This document shows, piece after piece, positions 5,656 through 7,424 of a stretch of DNA of 7,424 nucleotides (position 1 is its first letter; each line of letters starts with the position of its first letter). The position numbers and the translations under genes are program-made. The stretch is from NCBI GenBank assembly GCA_902783795.1, contig CACZSO010000034.1:1-7424 (forward strand). Direction: 5' to 3'. The notes below the pieces were generated by a model that had not been told where the DNA came from, made no database searches, and was given only the letters and a program-made list of their open reading frames with translations. Origin of the DNA: an uncultured Eubacteriales bacterium. GTDB lineage: Bacteria > Bacillota > Clostridia > Lachnospirales > Lachnospiraceae.

Positions 5656-6873
5656 TTATTTCCAGAGGATGCTGTCAGCAAAATGTTCGAACATAGCCGG
5701 CCAGCAGAACCAGTCATGGGAGCCGGTGACGAAATAGGGATAGCAGGTGAGGCCTTTGGCCTGGATGGCACGGATAGTGGGCGGAACACCGATGTCCCTT
5801 TCATTGTAAGCCATATCTTCTTCGCCGGAACCGATCATCAGCACGGAATCCTTAAGTTCCGGTGCGTCCAGAGAGAAATTCGGATTACCGGGGGCCACGC
5901 CGCCGGAGAACGCGCCGTAATACTTGTACATTGGCGTACGGTGATAGTACATGTACAGGGTGGTCATGCTGCCCATGGAAAGGCCGCAGAACGCCCGCTC
6001 TTCACGCTTTTTGGACACAGGGAAGACTTTTTCGATCAGCGGCAGGATGCATTCTTCGATGTTCCGGTAAATAGCCTCATAGTCCCAGTTGGCGAAGCCC
6101 CGGGAGAAGATGGTGTTATTCATCATGACCATGATGGCTTCTTTCGTTTTACCCTCCGCGATCAGGTTATCCATGACATTGTCTATGTTGCCCTGGGTGG
6201 TCCATTCTGCTTCGTTTCCGCCGCCGCCGTGGGAGACCAGGATCAGCGGATAAGTCTTAGTTTTGTCAAAACCAGCCGGAAGGTAGACGCAGACGGACTG
6301 AGCTTTTCCGTCAATGTCGGTGTAGGAAAGGTAGGTGGTGGTGCCGCGCTTCTTCGGATCCTCGATGGGGATGCGTCTGCATTCCTGCGGGGTGCCCACA
6401 AAGCATACACTGCCGGGGATAGAGCCGGACACAGAGGGGATCTGGGGCAGATTCGCCGGATCCTTCATGACAATGTTCTTGCCCTCCGCCTTGGTAAAGA
6501 CTTTCCGGCTGCCGTCAGCCAATGTCATGGAACGGAACGCGCTCATGGGATCATTGGGGTCCGGATCCGCAAGTTCTGCATTGACCGCAAAATTATAGAT
6601 ATAAGAGCCGGCTGGCAGCTTTAGTGTCAGCTCATAAAGCCCATCCTCATTCTTCTTCAGTTCTTCCAGGTACTGTCCGCCGATAGACGCCATGCCTTCT
6701 TCATACTGGGCCGGCGGATATTTAGGATCATTCTCCACCATGCCAGTCTCGTCCGTATGGCCTGTCAGATTTGTTTTGTAAAATAAAAACTCACCCTGAA
6801 GGAAGACATTTTCCACATCGACACCTGCCTGTGCCGGGTCAAAAGAAAAGGTCACATCATACAATTTCGCCAT
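5656..6873 (-). CDS. alpha/beta-hydrolase esterase (enterochelin esterase/esterase D type) with N-terminal beta domain
   Basis: This 405-residue serine hydrolase has two parts. Residues about 1-140 look like a beta-sandwich (E-set/CBM48-like) domain, with GEFLFYK and DGLYELTLKLPAGSYIYNF typical of such modules in enterochelin-esterase-like proteins. Residues about 175-405 form the hydrolase domain. The segment HGGGGN (215-220) is in the oxyanion region, the nucleophile is S299 in GLSMG, a likely catalytic acid lies in GSGEED (348-353), and the catalytic histidine is H386 in SHDW. No signal peptide is present, so it probably acts in the cytoplasm on an ester taken up or released inside. Known relatives cleave siderophore, feruloyl or acetyl-xylan esters; the substrate here cannot be read from sequence. 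AGGAGG lies six bases before the ATG. A consensus promoter precedes it and DUF3237 follows in the same unit. Confidence 0.9.
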   Translation of the reverse strand: MAKLYDVTFSFDPAQAGVDVENVFLQGEFLFYKTNLTGHTDETGMVENDPKYPPAQYEEGMASIGGQYLEELKKNEDGLYELTLKLPAGSYIYNFAVNAELADPDPNDPMSAFRSMTLADGSRKVFTKAEGKNIVMKDPANLPQIPSVSGSIPGSVCFVGTPQECRRIPIEDPKKRGTTTYLSYTDIDGKAQSVCVYLPAGFDKTKTYPLILVSHGGGGNEAEWTTQGNIDNVMDNLIAEGKTKEAIMVMMNNTIFSRGFANWDYEAIYRNIEECILPLIEKVFPVSKKREERAFCGLSMGSMTTLYMYYHRTPMYKYYGAFSGGVAPGNPNFSLDAPELKDSVLMIGSGEEDMAYNERDIGVPPTIRAIQAKGLTCYPYFVTGSHDWFCWPAMFEHFADSILWK

Positions 6874-6921
6874 AAAAAACCTCCTTTTTCTGTAAGATAC
6901 CGGGAGAAAGATCCCCGGGAT

Positions 6922-6936
6922 TTAAAACGCTTTTTT
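6922..6936. promoter_or_regulatory. possible cre-like (CcpA) site
   Basis: TTAAAACGCTTTTTT resembles the catabolite-responsive element TGWAARCGYTWNCW around its AAARCGYTT core, but lacks the outer G and C. It lies just downstream of the expected esterase transcription start, a position where CcpA binding would repress. The match is partial. Confidence 0.25.
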
Positions 6937-6946
6937 GATAAAGATA

Positions 6947-6975
6947 ATTATAAAACAGGAGGGGTTTTAAGTCAA
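6947..6975 (-). promoter_or_regulatory. promoter of the esterase-DUF3237 operon
   Basis: On the minus strand, TTGACT (6970-6975) and TATAAT (6947-6952) are separated by exactly 17 bases. The start is expected near 6940, giving a leader of about 65 bases containing a small CCGGG/CCCGG hairpin (6900-6918) before the ribosome site. Confidence 0.85.
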
Positions 6976-7004
6976 TAGAACACGGGAGCACCTCATCCTT
7001 ATGA

Positions 7005-7032
7005 TTGCACTTTCTGAATTTCGTGATATAAT
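7005..7032 (+). promoter_or_regulatory. extended -10 promoter of the gene at 7097
   Basis: TTGCAC (7005-7010) and TATAAT (7027-7032) are 16 bases apart, and TGA before the -10 box gives the extended form TGnTATAAT. It faces away from the esterase promoter, with the two -35 boxes about 29 bases apart, leaving room for a shared regulator site. Confidence 0.8.
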
Positions 7033-7096
7033 AAAAGCTCTACCCCTGTTTAAGCTGTGGCCCGTTTCTTATGTGAGCTCAGAAAGGAGATAGTGT

Positions 7097-7424
7097 ATGG
7101 CTGATCATTATGTCGTTTATGTAAAATTCAGTGTCAATAGCCGGGAGTATGCCTATCTCTGTGATGATGAGACGGTGAAGCCCGGCGATATGGTGCTGGT
7201 GCCTTCCGGCATTGGCAGAGGCACAAAAGCCCTGGAGGTGGTCAGATGTGCCTATGTTTCTGAAGATAAGCTGCCGCATCCGGTGGGAAAGATGAAAAAA
7301 GCTTTGAGACAGAATGCGGTCCCGGCAGAGAAAAAAGACCAGGACCGGCTTTCTCAGGAGACAGAGGATGATCTTAAGCTGCCGGATGAAACTTACCGGA
7401 AACAGATCCAGGAGTGGACGGATC
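7097..7424 (+). CDS. unrecognised protein, 5' part only (runs off the window)
   Basis: An open frame of 109 codons starts at ATG 7097 and continues past the window end with no stop. AAGGAGA sits seven bases upstream and a good extended -10 promoter precedes it, so it is very likely real. The N-terminal half (about 1-50) looks like a small beta-barrel, with VVYVKFSVNSREYAYL followed by VKPGDMVLVPSGIG. The pattern pGDxVlVP is common in SH3-like or PriA-type N-terminal barrels. From about residue 60 the sequence becomes charged and probably helical (KMKKALRQN, then Glu/Asp/Lys/Gln-rich). I cannot assign a family. Confidence 0.8.
   Translation, partial: MADHYVVYVKFSVNSREYAYLCDDETVKPGDMVLVPSGIGRGTKALEVVRCAYVSEDKLPHPVGKMKKALRQNAVPAEKKDQDRLSQETEDDLKLPDETYRKQIQEWTD

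Noticed and set aside
5683..6624. A 313-codon open frame on the plus strand opposite the esterase
   Set aside because: It is antisense to a gene with intact catalytic motifs, its own ribosome site and promoter. The translation is rich in His, Gly and Arg with no recognisable domain, so it is a shadow of GC-biased codons.

Overview
The window looks like chromosomal DNA from a low-to-mid GC Firmicute, most likely a gut clostridium of the Lachnospiraceae type. This is inferred from strong AGGAGG-type ribosome binding sites, consensus TTGACA/TATAAT promoters with 16-17 base spacers, tRNAs without an encoded CCA end, and the character of the proteins. No rRNA, IS element, phage gene or CRISPR array is visible.

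Layout. (1) Positions 3-506: three tRNA genes on the minus strand (Asn-GTT, Arg-TCT, His-GTG in order of transcription), driven by a consensus promoter at 518-546, with hairpin-rich spacers. (2) Positions 564-2855, minus strand: a compact operon of a 193-residue protein carrying six VYAGP-type repeats and a C-terminal zinc ribbon, a radical SAM/SPASM enzyme starting 9 bases after it, and a Nudix hydrolase with a long insertion inside its Nudix box. (3) Positions 2856-3493: a roughly 640-base AT-rich divergent intergenic region with promoters in both directions, palindromes and a terminator-like hairpin. (4) Positions 3494-5106, plus strand: a three-gene cassette of a minimal ExbB/TolQ/MotA-like channel protein, an ExbD/TolR-like protein with a coiled coil, and a second ExbD-like protein. 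It ends in a strong terminator that also serves the converging operon. (5) Positions 5167-6873, minus strand: a DUF3237 protein and an esterase of the enterochelin-esterase/esterase D type, sharing one consensus promoter. (6) Positions 7097-7424, plus strand: the start of an unrecognised gene, expressed divergently from the esterase.

The most interesting part is the pair formed by the VYAGP-repeat protein and the SPASM radical SAM enzyme. A repetitive small protein directly before a full seven-cysteine SPASM enzyme is the usual layout of a radical SAM-modified peptide (RiPP) system, and the repeated Val-Tyr-Ala-Gly-Pro is the obvious candidate modification site. I do not recognise a named family for this substrate. 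The zinc ribbon at its C-terminus and the lack of a leader before the first repeat are unusual for such a precursor. The divergent ExbB/ExbD-like cassette is the second point of interest: proton-motive-force machinery of this type is normally linked to an outer membrane, and here the ExbD role appears split over two proteins. Any functional link between the two divergent units is speculative.
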